Shown here piece by piece: positions 7,500 through 17,219 of a DNA stretch of 64,000 nucleotides (the first letter of the stretch is position 1; each line of letters begins with the position of its first letter). Source of the stretch: Deltaproteobacteria bacterium HGW-Deltaproteobacteria-15 (lineage in GTDB: Bacteria; Desulfobacterota; DSM-4660; Desulfatiglandales; HGW-15); NCBI GenBank assembly GCA_002840535.1, contig PHBH01000001.1, forward strand, positions 124,001 through 188,000, written 5' to 3'. The notes beneath the pieces are model-generated. The model worked only from the letters and a program-made list of their open reading frames with translations. It was not told the origin of the DNA and made no database searches. A program made the translations under genes and the position numbers.

Positions 7500-10400
7500 A
7501 TGCCAGTGGGTGGTTTCCCGTTGAGTCCCAACAAATATACGGCCAGTATTGTTGTAACAGCCTTTGATCGGGAGGAGTCGCTCAAAAGACTTCTTGAATC
7601 CCTGAACCACCAGAGCCTGCCTCCGGAGCAGTACGAGGTGATCATCGCAGATGACTCCGCTGAAAGGAATACAGGAGAGCGCGTCCGCCAGGGAGTGGAA
7701 ACCCGCTTTTCGACGACCCTTGTCAGGAGCGGTCTGCCCTATCATGTGAATGGTGTGTCGGTGGCCCGAAACAGGGGTATCCAGGCGGCGACTGGCCGCA
7801 TTATCATCAGCATCGATGACGACTGCGTTCCGAATCGGTATTTTGTTGAAGAGCACCTCAAGTTCCATAAGAGCGGTTACCCTCTTATCGTCCTGGGTCA
7901 CCGCTCGGAAAAGATCGGAAAGCTGGAAGAAGAACGGCCCATATCCGTCACGGAGACCAAGGGCCTTTCGGAACTGTTGGGCAGCGCAGCCGATTCTCTG
8001 GGGTTCTTCAATTTCATGACAGGCAACATCTCCTTCCCAAAGGAGATCGTGACAAAGGTCGGCCTGTTCAATGAAACCTTTGCCCAACCCGGTGAACACG
8101 GTTGGGAGGATATCGAACTGGGGTATCGGCTCTGGCGAAAAGGCTATTCCACGGTCTTTTCGAGAAACGCCGTCGTATACCGTCCGGCCACCGAAAGGGA
8201 AAAAGAAGAGCGAAGAAACAACACCGGGGCAACCGGAAAGGCGCTCGACCGTTTTCTCTCGATGCATCCCCTCCTCCCATGGATCAACCGGTTTCTCGAT
8301 GCCTGCAACCGCAACGACCTGGAGACTGCTCTTGGTATCGGCGAAAAGATCCTCGAGAAGGATTCCGATCAGGTGGGGGTGCTCATCCGGACGGCATCCC
8401 TCCACATGAACAGCAAAAATCTGCCGAGAGCACAGGAATGCCTTTCCATGGCCACGACGCTTCAACCCATCAACGCATTGGCCCAGGAGCTTTACGGCGA
8501 AGCTCTGTATCATCTGGGGCGGCATGAAGAGGCATTGAGACGCTTCCAATCGGCCCTTGAACTCGACCCGGTGCGAACGAGATCGCTCTATTTCCTCGCT
8601 CACCTGAAAACCGTTTGCCGGGCCTCATGCGGTGCAAGGTTGGCTGCGCGGCAGATCAATGTGGAGCTCGGCGGCGGAGTCCTCCCGACGAAGGTCCGGG
8701 CCGAAGGGCAGGACGACTTCATCAACCTGGATATCCAGTCTCTGCCGGCTGTCGACGTGGTGCGCGATTTTCGTCAGCCTTTGCCGCTCCCGGATCGATC
8801 CGTGCGCCGCATCTTTTCCAGGGAGATGATCGAGCATCTGCCACACCCTGCTCTCCCCCGCTTTCTGGCAGAGTGTTTCCGGATTATGGAGCCCGGAGGC
8901 GAGTTGTACCTGTGCTGCCCGGATTTTGAAGCGATCGTGGCGCTCTACAACAAACAGTGCGGGTGTGTAACTGAAGGCATGGCGCAACCGGATTGCCCCG
9001 TTTGCGGCGGAGAGGCTCTGATATCCGAAAATTACTGGCGGTCCAACCTGCTGGGCAATCAACAGGATATCGGGGACGGCGGAATCAACGACACGCACAA
9101 GAACCAGATTACCTTCCCCTACCTGAAGGGTCTTCTGGCACGGACAGGGTTTGAAAGGATCGAGAGGGACGAGAGTAACAGGTTCTATGAGAAACATAAG
9201 AAGATTGTCAAATTATCGGTCAGATGTATGAAGCCCCCGGCAAATCGAATGTCCATGAGTCAAACAGAGCGGGAAACAAAAGCAACCTCGATGATGCAAA
9301 AGAACCAGCCGGGAGTATTTCTGCTGTTCAATCCCAACGGCGTCGTGGACCGGGATATCTGCCTGGCCCTGGATGCTGCCGGGTTTCAACTCGAATCCTA
9401 CCCCATACAAGTTTCCAGGAGTCCGGAGGGACACACGCTGGAGAAAATTGATCTCCTGGCGATTGCAAAGACCATCCTGCACATGAATCCGGATTTTGTT
9501 CTGAGCGTAAACGGTGCGGGGCTCGATAACGAAGGGCTCTTCGCCCGCCTTTGCGCCTTCGTCAGGCGCCCTCTGGTTTTGTGGTACGTAGATGAGCCGT
9601 TTGTCGTCCCGGAATGGGGCTTGAAGTACATCCCCGAAACCACCGTTGCCTTCACGTTTGACCGTTATTACGAGAACCGCCTTAGATCGTGGGGTATCCC
9701 ATGGGTTTACACCTTGCCCCTCGGAGCCAATGCAGATCGGCTCCACTCCTACCAAAGCGCTTCACATGAAAGGGGAGATTACCGACACCCCGTTTCGTTT
9801 GTCGGGGCGCTTGAATTTCAAAAGATCCAATACCTCCTTCAGAACATATCCCGACTCTGGCCGGATATGCCACCCGGCATGGTGGACGTCCTGGACCGGA
9901 CCGTTCCCGCATATCGAAACGATTTTCTGAGGGACACGGAGGAGGTCCTCGCAGCCTGCGCAAGAGAACTTGGGGTCCAGTTTTCCTTCCCAAACGGTAT
10001 GGTCAGGCAAATGGTGCTCTCTTATGTCGACAGGGAGGCCGGATTCCGGCAGAGGCATGAAATCATCGAGTCCCTCAGACCTTTCGGAGTTCGTGTCTAC
10101 GGGGAAAGGTTCTGGGAGAAGGCGGTGGGGAAAACCTGCTACGCCGGACCTGTCGATTACTATTCACCGGAAATTGCCTCTTTGTATCGCTCGTCCAGGA
10201 TCAACCTGAACATCTCCAAGTACCAGCTCAAGACAACGGTCAATCAGAGAGTCTTCGATTGTCCCCTCTGCGACGGGTTCCTGATCACCGACTTCAGGGA
10301 AGACCTGGAGGAATATCTCAGGATCGACAAGGAAGTTGCCGTGTACCGCGACAAGGAGGAGTTGAAAAAGAAGATCTCCTTCTTTCTGGAAAACGACGGA

Positions 10401-10658
10401 GAACGGCGCCAAATAGTGGAAAACGGGAAAGCGGCCGTCCTGGAGCGACACACCTATGGACACCGTCTCTCAAAGATGGCGGACATCGTCAACGCCATCA
10501 AACAAACAGCACGTTTCGAAAGGGCTTGCGAGGAGGTAGCGGCGAAATCGGCCCCACGGCAATTCCTTGCACTGATTGACAGGATCAGACAGGATGTCCC
10601 GAATTTCCAAATTCCGGTACCTGGTCGTCCAATCGCCGAATTTGCCCATTCCACCTGA
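7500..10658 (+). CDS. Multidomain GT2 - TPR - methyltransferase-like - CgeB-like glycosyltransferase
   Basis: An unusually long 1052-residue protein with four recognisable blocks. (a) About 1-265, a GT2/GT-A glycosyltransferase: 'SIVVTAFDREESLKRLLESL', an acidic 'SIDDDCVPNRYF' for metal and nucleotide-sugar binding, and 'GWEDIELGYRLWRKG'. (b) About 270-375, TPR helices. (c) About 385-580, a truncated methyltransferase-like domain with 'FSREMIEHLPHPALPRFLAE' and 'EPGGELYLCCPDFEA' but no clear glycine-rich SAM motif I, plus an inserted cysteine cluster ('CGC' and 'CPVCGG'). (d) About 599-1040, a CgeB-like GT-B enzyme ending 'NLNISKYQLKTTVNQRVFDC' and 'FFLENDGERRQIVENG'. The polypeptide could carry out several steps of glycan assembly. 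No frameshift is seen between blocks. Confidence 0.8.
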   Translation: MPVGGFPLSPNKYTASIVVTAFDREESLKRLLESLNHQSLPPEQYEVIIADDSAERNTGERVRQGVETRFSTTLVRSGLPYHVNGVSVARNRGIQAATGRIIISIDDDCVPNRYFVEEHLKFHKSGYPLIVLGHRSEKIGKLEEERPISVTETKGLSELLGSAADSLGFFNFMTGNISFPKEIVTKVGLFNETFAQPGEHGWEDIELGYRLWRKGYSTVFSRNAVVYRPATEREKEERRNNTGATGKALDRFLSMHPLLPWINRFLDACNRNDLETALGIGEKILEKDSDQVGVLIRTASLHMNSKNLPRAQECLSMATTLQPINALAQELYGEALYHLGRHEEALRRFQSALELDPVRTRSLYFLAHLKTVCRASCGARLAARQINVELGGGVLPTKVRAEGQDDFINLDIQSLPAVDVVRDFRQPLPLPDRSVRRIFSREMIEHLPHPALPRFLAECFRIMEPGGELYLCCPDFEAIVALYNKQCGCVTEGMAQPDCPVCGGEALISENYWRSNLLGNQQDIGDGGINDTHKNQITFPYLKGLLARTGFERIERDESNRFYEKHKKIVKLSVRCMKPPANRMSMSQTERETKATSMMQKNQPGVFLLFNPNGVVDRDICLALDAAGFQLESYPIQVSRSPEGHTLEKIDLLAIAKTILHMNPDFVLSVNGAGLDNEGLFARLCAFVRRPLVLWYVDEPFVVPEWGLKYIPETTVAFTFDRYYENRLRSWGIPWVYTLPLGANADRLHSYQSASHERGDYRHPVSFVGALEFQKIQYLLQNISRLWPDMPPGMVDVLDRTVPAYRNDFLRDTEEVLAACARELGVQFSFPNGMVRQMVLSYVDREAGFRQRHEIIESLRPFGVRVYGERFWEKAVGKTCYAGPVDYYSPEIASLYRSSRINLNISKYQLKTTVNQRVFDCPLCDGFLITDFREDLEEYLRIDKEVAVYRDKEELKKKISFFLENDGERRQIVENGKAAVLERHTYGHRLSKMADIVNAIKQTARFERACEEVAAKSAPRQFLALIDRIRQDVPNFQIPVPGRPIAEFAHST

Positions 10659-10699
10659 TTGCATTGAGCCCATTTCGTATTACAGCCGAGGAAGACAAT

Positions 10700-11845
10700 A
10701 TGACATGTCCGACAGCGCAGGAAAGGCTGGAGGAAGGAGAACGGCTGTTTCTCCTCGGCAATCTCGCCAATGCTCAAGAGATATTTGAATCCATCGTCAA
10801 TGAAGACGAATCCTCAAAAGAAGCGTACAACAACCTGGGGGTCATCGCGTACCGGCATCGCGAGCTTGAAAAGGCCTTTCGTTACTTCATTAAGGCCCTG
10901 CGTATCGATCCTCGTTATGAAGACGCCGTTGAAAACCTTTGTCGCCTTAAAGGCGAGATTAAAGAAGATCAGAGAACCGCCACGCCTTTCAAGCTGCATT
11001 ATTCCCCGGGGATTGCGCATCACGGCGAGAAGATGAGAAAGATGCTGAAGCTCGATCATTATGTCCCTGCGATTCACATCAACGACCCGGTCTGGTTCTT
11101 CGGCCTGTACTTTGATCAGGACTACCTCCAACTCCTGGCTCACGGTGGAAAGAAGATTTTGAACTGGCGCGGAAGCGATGCATTGAGGTTGAAAAGCAAC
11201 TCCTGGAGGGTCCAGATCGTTAAGAACCTGCAGGGTGCCCTGCACGTCTGTCAGTCCCATCGGCAGCAGGAGGTCCTTGCAGGACTCGGTCTGAGCTCCA
11301 TTGTCAGACCCATGATCAACGAAACCATAAGCGACATAAGCCTGACTCCTTTTCCAGGAGATCGCACGAGGATACTGGTATTCTGGAAACGCGGCATCGA
11401 CGATTTCATCAGGGCGGATCTCTTTTTTGAAGTCGCCTTGAGGTCGCCGGGCGTGGAATTTCACATCGTCGGGGATGAGTATCCCCTCAGGTTTGCAGGG
11501 GCCGGGAAGGAAAACCTCATCTACCACGGTTTCCTTTCTGAGAAGGATCTGGACAGACTCATGGATCAGTGCAAGGGCACATTGAGGCCATGGATCTCCG
11601 ACGGCACTCCGAATATCCAGACCAAAATGCTCCTGAAGGGCAGGTATGCCGCTCACGGCTGCCGATTCGAAAAGGTTGCCCTTTGCAGCAACGCGGATGA
11701 GTATGTCGCCTGGATAGAATGGCTCAAGGGGGTAGAGGTCCCGAATTTGGAGGCCAGAGAATGGTGGATGAACCACCTGAACAACTTCGACTTCCTTGAT
11801 CCCGGCTTTGATGCTGCGAAGCAGGGTGAGGGCGAAAAGGGTTAG
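10700..11845 (+). CDS. TPR protein with glycosyltransferase-like domain
   Basis: About 381 residues. ATG 10700 has a well-spaced AGGA; an in-frame TTG at 10664 is less likely. The first 90 residues form two or three TPR motifs ('EEGERLFLLGNLANAQEIFE', 'AYNNLGVIAYRHRELEKAFR'). The rest is a GT-B-like domain with 'ILNWRGSDALRLKSNSW', 'RILVFWKRGIDDFIRADLFF' and 'YHGFLSEKDLDRLMDQCKG', similar in layout to GT4 proteins, but the usual E-x7-E donor motif is not obvious. It follows the 1052-residue protein by about 40 bases and precedes the Maf gene by 8, so all three are likely co-transcribed. Exact activity is uncertain. Confidence 0.65.
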   Translation: MTCPTAQERLEEGERLFLLGNLANAQEIFESIVNEDESSKEAYNNLGVIAYRHRELEKAFRYFIKALRIDPRYEDAVENLCRLKGEIKEDQRTATPFKLHYSPGIAHHGEKMRKMLKLDHYVPAIHINDPVWFFGLYFDQDYLQLLAHGGKKILNWRGSDALRLKSNSWRVQIVKNLQGALHVCQSHRQQEVLAGLGLSSIVRPMINETISDISLTPFPGDRTRILVFWKRGIDDFIRADLFFEVALRSPGVEFHIVGDEYPLRFAGAGKENLIYHGFLSEKDLDRLMDQCKGTLRPWISDGTPNIQTKMLLKGRYAAHGCRFEKVALCSNADEYVAWIEWLKGVEVPNLEAREWWMNHLNNFDFLDPGFDAAKQGEGEKG

Positions 11846-11853
11846 AGACGGGC

Positions 11854-13710
11854 ATGCTCCGCACCTCTCTCGCTTCTTCATGGAAAGACGGGGTTCTGGA
11901 GGACGCCTGTCTTTGCTCGTCACGTTCGGGCTCCCCGACGATACTCGTCAAAAGCCCGGCGGGCCGCCAATACTTTCTGCACAGCCGGCGGGATCCTGTC
12001 AAAGAGGCGGCATCTCTTCTGGGAGAGCGGTGTTTTCATGACCGCGACGTGACGATTCTATTCGGCTTCGGGCTGGGATACCTTGTTCAGGAGATGAGAA
12101 AACGGATGGAGGCTTCTCACGATCTCATCGTCATCGAGCAAAGACCCGACATCTTTGAGGCCGCAAAACGATTTCTCGATCTCAGTGAGATCCTTGAAGA
12201 CCCGAGGATCCGGCTTCTCGTCGGTGCGGATTCCAAAACCGTGGTCGATACGGTGAAGAAGATCCGGTGGAAGGTTTTGAGCGGAAAAGTTGAGAAGCTA
12301 TTCTATGGGCCTGCCGTAGATCTGGCGCCCGAGGCCTACAGGAAACTGGAAAACGACATCGAATGCTATGTCTCAGAAATAAAGACCAGCTTTCTTTCAT
12401 TCAAGACCCAGGTTCCCCTGAGGATGACCAATCTCTTCCACAATCTCTCCGCACTTTGCACCTCCAGGCCGGCCACGGTTCTGAAGGACGCTTATAAGGG
12501 GTTGCCGGCCGTTGTCGTCTCTGCCGGACCCTCCCTGGACAAGAATATCCGGAAAATAAGGGAGGCATGCAGGAAGGCGCCGGTGATTGCGGTGGACGCC
12601 GCTCTAAAGCCTCTTCTTGCATCGGGAATCACCCCCGACATGGTCGCGACTCTGGACCCCCTCGCTGTGAACGCCAAAAAATTCTCCGGGATTTCACCGA
12701 AGCAGGTAAAAGACACCGGGCTCGTCTATATGCCGGAAGGCAACCGGCACATTCCCGATCTGTTCACAGGCCCCCGCTTTTTTATCAACAGTCAAAACAC
12801 CTTCACGGATTGGCTGATCGGGCTTCTCGGAGAGATTCCTGATTTCCCCGTCATGTACACGGTCACTCACCTCGCTTTTTTGATGGCCCGTCACATGGGG
12901 TGCGATCCGATCATCCTGACCGGGTTTGATTTCTCTTTTCCCGGGGACAGGGATCACGCCGGAAATTGCGAAAAAACATGGACAGCCGATTTCGAAAACG
13001 GGGAATTCGTGGAGATTGAGGGTGCCCACGGAGAGAAGGTCAAGACGCTTGCTCAATTTACCTATATGCTGCGACTGCTAGAAGATGAAATCGGCCGGAC
13101 AAATGTTTTGTGTATCGACGCCACCGAGGGGGGTGCCAGAATCAAGGGAACCACACTCCTTTCCCTGGAAGAATCGTTTTGTGCTTATCTCCCCCAACAC
13201 CAGACTGAGACCGCTCTCCTGCTGAGAGAGATCGACACCCGTTCCCAGCCACCGGACAGGAAGAGTTTGAGTCAAGGGCTAAGCTGGTTCCGTTCGGAAC
13301 TCAACCATGCCTATGAAATCACCCGATCGGCCCAAACAGTGATCTCTGAGGCACGTCACTGCAAGGGGATGGACGGTCCGGAGGGACGAAAGCTCCTCTC
13401 CGCACTCGGTTGCATGAAAGGTCAGGTCACATCAAGAAAGGACTTTCTCGACATACTGGGCGATCTCTTATCCGATCTCCTGATCCGCGAAACCGGGAAA
13501 TCCAGGTCAGGACTTGGATCGGGAACAGATAAGAGTCATGAAGTGCTCCAGGAATATGAATATTTTTTTTCTGAATTCAACAAAACCCTGACCATCTTGT
13601 CTGAAAGCGGCCGGGAATTTTTTAATGTGGCGTGGAACCCTCCGGACCAGGTCAGAGACGACGGCTCAGCCAGTAAACCATTTCCTGGAAAAGTTGGAAT
13701 ATTGGAATAA
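11854..13710 (+). CDS. Motility-associated factor (Maf) glycosyltransferase, DUF115 family
   Basis: A 618-residue protein with the 6-hydroxymethylpterin pyrophosphokinase MptE-like/DUF115 core that defines Maf proteins: 'AVVVSAGPSLDKNIRKIREA' at about 210, 'APVIAVDAALKPLLASGITP' and 'DMVATLDP', then 'THLAFLMARHMGCDPIILTG'. The N-terminal 200 residues match the Maf N-domain region. Maf proteins attach nonulosonic acids such as pseudaminic or legionaminic acid to flagellin serine/threonine in several bacteria. This gene is the main reason for calling the surrounding block a flagellin glycosylation island. Its last codons (…'VGILE') lie inside a dispersed repeat that starts at about 13694, so the C-terminus appears to have been shaped by repeat insertion. 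No nonulosonic acid synthesis genes (neuB/pseI type) are visible in the window. Confidence 0.85.
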   Translation: MLRTSLASSWKDGVLEDACLCSSRSGSPTILVKSPAGRQYFLHSRRDPVKEAASLLGERCFHDRDVTILFGFGLGYLVQEMRKRMEASHDLIVIEQRPDIFEAAKRFLDLSEILEDPRIRLLVGADSKTVVDTVKKIRWKVLSGKVEKLFYGPAVDLAPEAYRKLENDIECYVSEIKTSFLSFKTQVPLRMTNLFHNLSALCTSRPATVLKDAYKGLPAVVVSAGPSLDKNIRKIREACRKAPVIAVDAALKPLLASGITPDMVATLDPLAVNAKKFSGISPKQVKDTGLVYMPEGNRHIPDLFTGPRFFINSQNTFTDWLIGLLGEIPDFPVMYTVTHLAFLMARHMGCDPIILTGFDFSFPGDRDHAGNCEKTWTADFENGEFVEIEGAHGEKVKTLAQFTYMLRLLEDEIGRTNVLCIDATEGGARIKGTTLLSLEESFCAYLPQHQTETALLLREIDTRSQPPDRKSLSQGLSWFRSELNHAYEITRSAQTVISEARHCKGMDGPEGRKLLSALGCMKGQVTSRKDFLDILGDLLSDLLIRETGKSRSGLGSGTDKSHEVLQEYEYFFSEFNKTLTILSESGREFFNVAWNPPDQVRDDGSASKPFPGKVGILE

Positions 13711-13856
13711 TGGAATGATGGGGTTCAAAGCGATAAAGCCATTTTGCGGCACACTCATCTCCAGGCTTTTGGTTGCTGCTCTTCACCAATATTCCACTAT
13801 TCCAACATTCCAATATTCCGGTCTGTCAGCACCACAAACTTCACCCCTTCGGGGTG
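13694..13856 (+). repeat. Dispersed inverted repeat, family A copy 1
   Basis: The left arm is made of GGAATAATGGAATGATGG-type units and the right arm of CCAATATTCCACTATTCC-type units, separated by a spacer containing CTCCAGGCTTTTGGTT. A short hairpin CACCCCTTCGGGGTG closes the right end at 13842-13856. It overlaps the stop of the Maf gene and fills the 210-base gap to the next start. Related copies lie at 22991, 38476 and 45518. Confidence 0.8.
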
Positions 13857-13920
13857 CATCAAAGCCGGCCCCTGTGGGGGCGGATTTTTGCTTCCCCTTC
13901 ATGGAAGACCAACCGCACCC

Positions 13921-14925
13921 ATGAGCAGGATTTACTACTTCTGCCCGGATTTTTCTCAACCGTCGGCCGGCACGAGGCGATTGTACAGGCATGTCTTTCA
14001 CCTCAACCGCCTGGGATACGACGCGGTGGTTGCCCATCAGAGACGCGGATTTTCGCTCACCTGGCATGAGTACAAGGTTCCTGTTGTCTGGATTGAGGAT
14101 GTGTTGAATATCGGCCCCTCGGATGTGCTGGTATTTCCGGAAGGCATGGTCAGCCTCATGCAGAGCACCCGGAATTTTCCCTGCAAGAGAGTAGGGGTTG
14201 CCTTGAACTGGGCCTACATCCATCGAAACCTGCCGCAAGGAGAGATCTGGCCTGATTACGGCATTCGTCAGGCCATCACACCCTCCCCCCTGATCAAGAG
14301 TTTCCTGGAATGGAGCATGGGTATTGAAGCCACCCTGGTGGCGAACTATGTGGATGCGAAACGATACCGGTATGACCCGGCAATCAAGAGGCCCAAGATC
14401 AGTTACATGGTAAGGAAAGATCCGGCAGGAGACATCCTTCAGGCCATATTCAGGCGAAAGCAAGGCTCCGCGGTTTCCACATTCGAATGGGCTCGTCTCG
14501 ACCGGATGGAGGAAGACGAATTTGCGCTCCATCTCAGGGAGTCCAGGATTTTCATCTCCACTTCCACCCAGGAGGGCATGCCCACGTCTCTGCTGGAGGC
14601 TATGGCATCGGGTTGTCTGGTGATCGGCTTTTCCGGGATTGGCGGCAATGATTACCTGATCGGTTCCGGTGAGGAGCAAAATTGCATCCTGATAGAGAAC
14701 GGAGATCTTCCCGGTCTCGGCATGGCGCTGGATAGAGCTCTGGGAGAACTGGAACGCGAGGGATCCTGCTTTGACCGAATCGTCCGAAATGGAATTCAAA
14801 CCGCCCATCGTTTTCAGGATTTCGAGGTCGAGGGGAAAAGCCTGGCCACATACTTTCAATCGCTGGGCTGCCTCCCGGCTGATCGCTGGAGCCGGGACGC
14901 CCTGAATGCGTCCCGGTCCACCTGA
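13921..14925 (+). CDS. Glycosyltransferase, GT4-like
   Basis: The gene is called from ATG 13921 (335 residues, 'MSRIYYFCPDF…'). Upstream in-frame sequence is repeat DNA and is unlikely to be coding. The N-lobe reads 'SAGTRRLYRHVFHLNRLGY', a typical acceptor-side opening. The C-lobe contains 'ISTSTQEGMPTSLLEAMASG', the E-G-x-P-x-x-x-x-E-A-M motif of GT4 enzymes that binds the sugar nucleotide, followed by 'VIGFSGIGGNDYL'. It is in line with the other island genes, eight bases before the next likely start. Donor and acceptor are unknown. Confidence 0.85.
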   Translation: MSRIYYFCPDFSQPSAGTRRLYRHVFHLNRLGYDAVVAHQRRGFSLTWHEYKVPVVWIEDVLNIGPSDVLVFPEGMVSLMQSTRNFPCKRVGVALNWAYIHRNLPQGEIWPDYGIRQAITPSPLIKSFLEWSMGIEATLVANYVDAKRYRYDPAIKRPKISYMVRKDPAGDILQAIFRRKQGSAVSTFEWARLDRMEEDEFALHLRESRIFISTSTQEGMPTSLLEAMASGCLVIGFSGIGGNDYLIGSGEEQNCILIENGDLPGLGMALDRALGELEREGSCFDRIVRNGIQTAHRFQDFEVEGKSLATYFQSLGCLPADRWSRDALNASRST

Positions 14926-14932
14926 TCCATCC

Positions 14933-16087
14933 ATGCACATCTGCCTGTACAAACACGATCCAAAGGTAGAGGTCACACTCAGGATTCTTGGGGCTTACCA
15001 GAAGGCCTTCGAAAAGGCCGGCCACCGGACACTGGTCCTGGACCACAAGATGGCCGGCTTTACCCCGGAGGAGGCCCGGCTCTTCGCCCGCCGTTTTGTC
15101 GAATTCAAAGCGGATTTCGCACTCTGTTACGGGTTTTCTGCGATGCCCCGAATCAACGGGGGCTTCTTTTTCCGGAAACACAATATCCCCCTGATCATGC
15201 TCTGCTTTGAAAACCCCTTTTTCGGACTGAACCGGGAACTGATCGATGAAATCCAAGCGCATCCGGATCACTATCATTTCTTCATCTGGGACACATGCTA
15301 CCTTGACCTGCTCAGGAAACTCTTCAGGAACTGTCATCCCATAGCTCATGCCGCCCAAACGGCCTCATCTCATGAAGAGGGTGAAGAGACACCGCTCCCT
15401 TTGGAAAAGCAGGTCTCCTTCGTCGGGCATATTCCGGACTTCATGAGTATGAGGAAGGAGAGGCTTGAAACCGGAAATCCCTTGAACGGAATGATCGACG
15501 AGATCCTGGGGAAGAAGATGATGTCGCCGGGCGAAAATCTCTTTGACCTCATACGAACAGAGTACGGCAGCCGGCCGGAAATCGATTTTCTCGATCCCTC
15601 CCTTCACAAGAATCTGATCTATCCGGTGTACGCCGAAGGACTCGGAATGTATCGACTCATGCTCCTCAACGGGCTCGAGGGTTTCGACCTGCACTATTAC
15701 GGCGAGGGTTCATGGAATGCCGCGCATATCGCCTTTCACCCGAGCGTAGATTATGTGGATGAATTGCCGCGGGTTTACCGCACAACCGCGGTCAATATCG
15801 ATATCCCCCCTTTCCAGAGCGTTGACTCGATCGACAACCGTTTCTTTGACGCAGCCGCAGCGGGCGGCCTGCTGCTGACCAGGGACAGCCGGAGTCTCGG
15901 TTCTATCTATCCTGAGAGGTCATCCATCGTCTATGATACCGTTGACGATCTGAAGGAACGCATACAATACTTCCTGGACCATCCTGCCGAGAGAGAGCGA
16001 GTGGCCGCTCAACTTCAATCATGCGTGATTCAACATCACACCTATGATCACAGGGTTTCTTATATCCTGAACACCCTTTGTCCATGA
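14933..16087 (+). CDS. CgeB-like glycosyltransferase
   Basis: About 384 residues from ATG 14933; an in-frame ATG at 14906 would overlap the upstream gene by 20 bases, and neither has a strong ribosome-binding site. The C-terminal half has the CgeB/Glyco_trans_1_2 pattern: 'YRTTAVNIDIPPFQSVDSID', 'RFFDAAAAGGLLLTRDSRSL' and 'YFLDHPAERERVAAQLQ', closing with 'HHTYDHRVSYIL'. It resembles the last domain of the 1052-residue protein in this island, suggesting paralogy. Function in the flagellin or surface glycan is inferred from position. Confidence 0.75.
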   Translation: MHICLYKHDPKVEVTLRILGAYQKAFEKAGHRTLVLDHKMAGFTPEEARLFARRFVEFKADFALCYGFSAMPRINGGFFFRKHNIPLIMLCFENPFFGLNRELIDEIQAHPDHYHFFIWDTCYLDLLRKLFRNCHPIAHAAQTASSHEEGEETPLPLEKQVSFVGHIPDFMSMRKERLETGNPLNGMIDEILGKKMMSPGENLFDLIRTEYGSRPEIDFLDPSLHKNLIYPVYAEGLGMYRLMLLNGLEGFDLHYYGEGSWNAAHIAFHPSVDYVDELPRVYRTTAVNIDIPPFQSVDSIDNRFFDAAAAGGLLLTRDSRSLGSIYPERSSIVYDTVDDLKERIQYFLDHPAERERVAAQLQSCVIQHHTYDHRVSYILNTLCP

Positions 16088-16136
16088 AGGACCTCGCCGC
16101 ATACATGTAGGATTCAATGGAGTTACCGCCTGCGTC

Positions 16137-17219
16137 ATGAAACTCTTGCTCGCTACCAAAGACGTGAACTTCTTCTCTCCTGTTTTCGGAGTTGGATCCC
16201 TGGAAAAGGGAACCGCCTACTTCACCTTCGGGAAGTTTGCACGGGACATGGCCTCCCAGGATGCAGGGATCCTGATGGATGAACACGCTCCCGTGCCGTT
16301 CCTTTGCCGTGACGCCCTCGGGGATTTGCCCAAGAACAGCAGGATTCTCTTGATTCATTCCGGCGGGTATGGCGACACCATCACCGTAGGGATCCTGATC
16401 AACTGCCTGAGAAAAAAATACGGCGCTGACTTCGATGTGTGTTGCCACCGCGACAAGCACGACTTCATTCTGAAACCCATGGGTTTTGAAGGAACCTGGC
16501 TGTCTTTTCCGCCTCCGGTAGGCCGCCTTCATCCTTACGACTATCTGCTCACCGATCTGGCCGCGATGGCGGAAGATCCCATGGATCTTCTCAGGCGTTC
16601 TCCCCTCGACGTGCTGGGGGAGGTCTTTGGCGTATCCCTCCGCAATGAGGGTGTTCAATACAGGATCCCTTCAGAATACCGGATCAGCATGGGGCTGCCC
16701 TCCAGCAAGCGCATCCGGGTCGGCCTCAATTTCGATGCCATGGGGCGAGTCAAATCCTACCCCGGAGATCTTCAGGACCTCCTGATCTCAAGATTGCTTC
16801 CTTTGAACCTTGAATTGCACCTCTTCGGACAGAGAACCTTGCCCTCCGGGTTGGCGGAATCGAATGGCGGCATCCATAACCATGTAAATCGAACAACCAT
16901 TCCTGAACTGGCCGCTCTCCTGGACCAGATGGATCTGGTGCTGAGCGTTGACTCTTTCGTGGCTCACTTGTCCGCCCTGTTGGGCAAGCAAACCCTCGTC
17001 CTGCTTTCCACTACCGGGGAGGAATACTTTCGCCACTACCCGGCTGTTTCGGCTTGTTCGAGCCGGTTGACCTGCGCCCCCTGTTTTCACGTGAACGACA
17101 CCTGCCCCCTGGGGCGTGCAAACTGCGGTGCCTTTTACCACGAAAGCATGCAGACGGACATCCTGGCTTCCAGGGTCATCAGAAAAATCTCAGGAATGTA
17201 CGGCATTAAAAATGGATAA
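16137..17219 (+). CDS. Glycosyltransferase family 9-like protein
   Basis: A 360-residue protein resembling heptosyltransferase-type GT9 enzymes. Residues about 62-80 read 'ILLIHSGGYGDTITVGILI', the N-lobe glycine loop; the C-lobe has 'RIRVGLNFDA' and 'MDLVLSVDSFVAHLSALLGK', which matches the GT9 nucleotide-sugar site with conserved D and H. A short C-terminal cysteine-rich stretch ('CAPCFHVNDTCPLG') is also common in GT9 proteins. It overlaps the next gene by eight bases. GT9 enzymes transfer ADP-heptose in lipopolysaccharide, and ADP-heptose can also be used for protein modification; which applies here is not shown. Confidence 0.75.
   Translation: MKLLLATKDVNFFSPVFGVGSLEKGTAYFTFGKFARDMASQDAGILMDEHAPVPFLCRDALGDLPKNSRILLIHSGGYGDTITVGILINCLRKKYGADFDVCCHRDKHDFILKPMGFEGTWLSFPPPVGRLHPYDYLLTDLAAMAEDPMDLLRRSPLDVLGEVFGVSLRNEGVQYRIPSEYRISMGLPSSKRIRVGLNFDAMGRVKSYPGDLQDLLISRLLPLNLELHLFGQRTLPSGLAESNGGIHNHVNRTTIPELAALLDQMDLVLSVDSFVAHLSALLGKQTLVLLSTTGEEYFRHYPAVSACSSRLTCAPCFHVNDTCPLGRANCGAFYHESMQTDILASRVIRKISGMYGIKNG

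Noticed and set aside
7491..8603. 370-codon reverse frame
   Set aside because: Antisense to the GT2 and TPR domains of the 1052-residue protein.
10814..11923. 369-codon reverse frame
   Set aside because: Antisense to the TPR/glycosyltransferase gene; no motif of its own.
13783..14976. 397-codon reverse frame
   Set aside because: Antisense to a GT4 gene with clear motifs, and it runs into repeat DNA.
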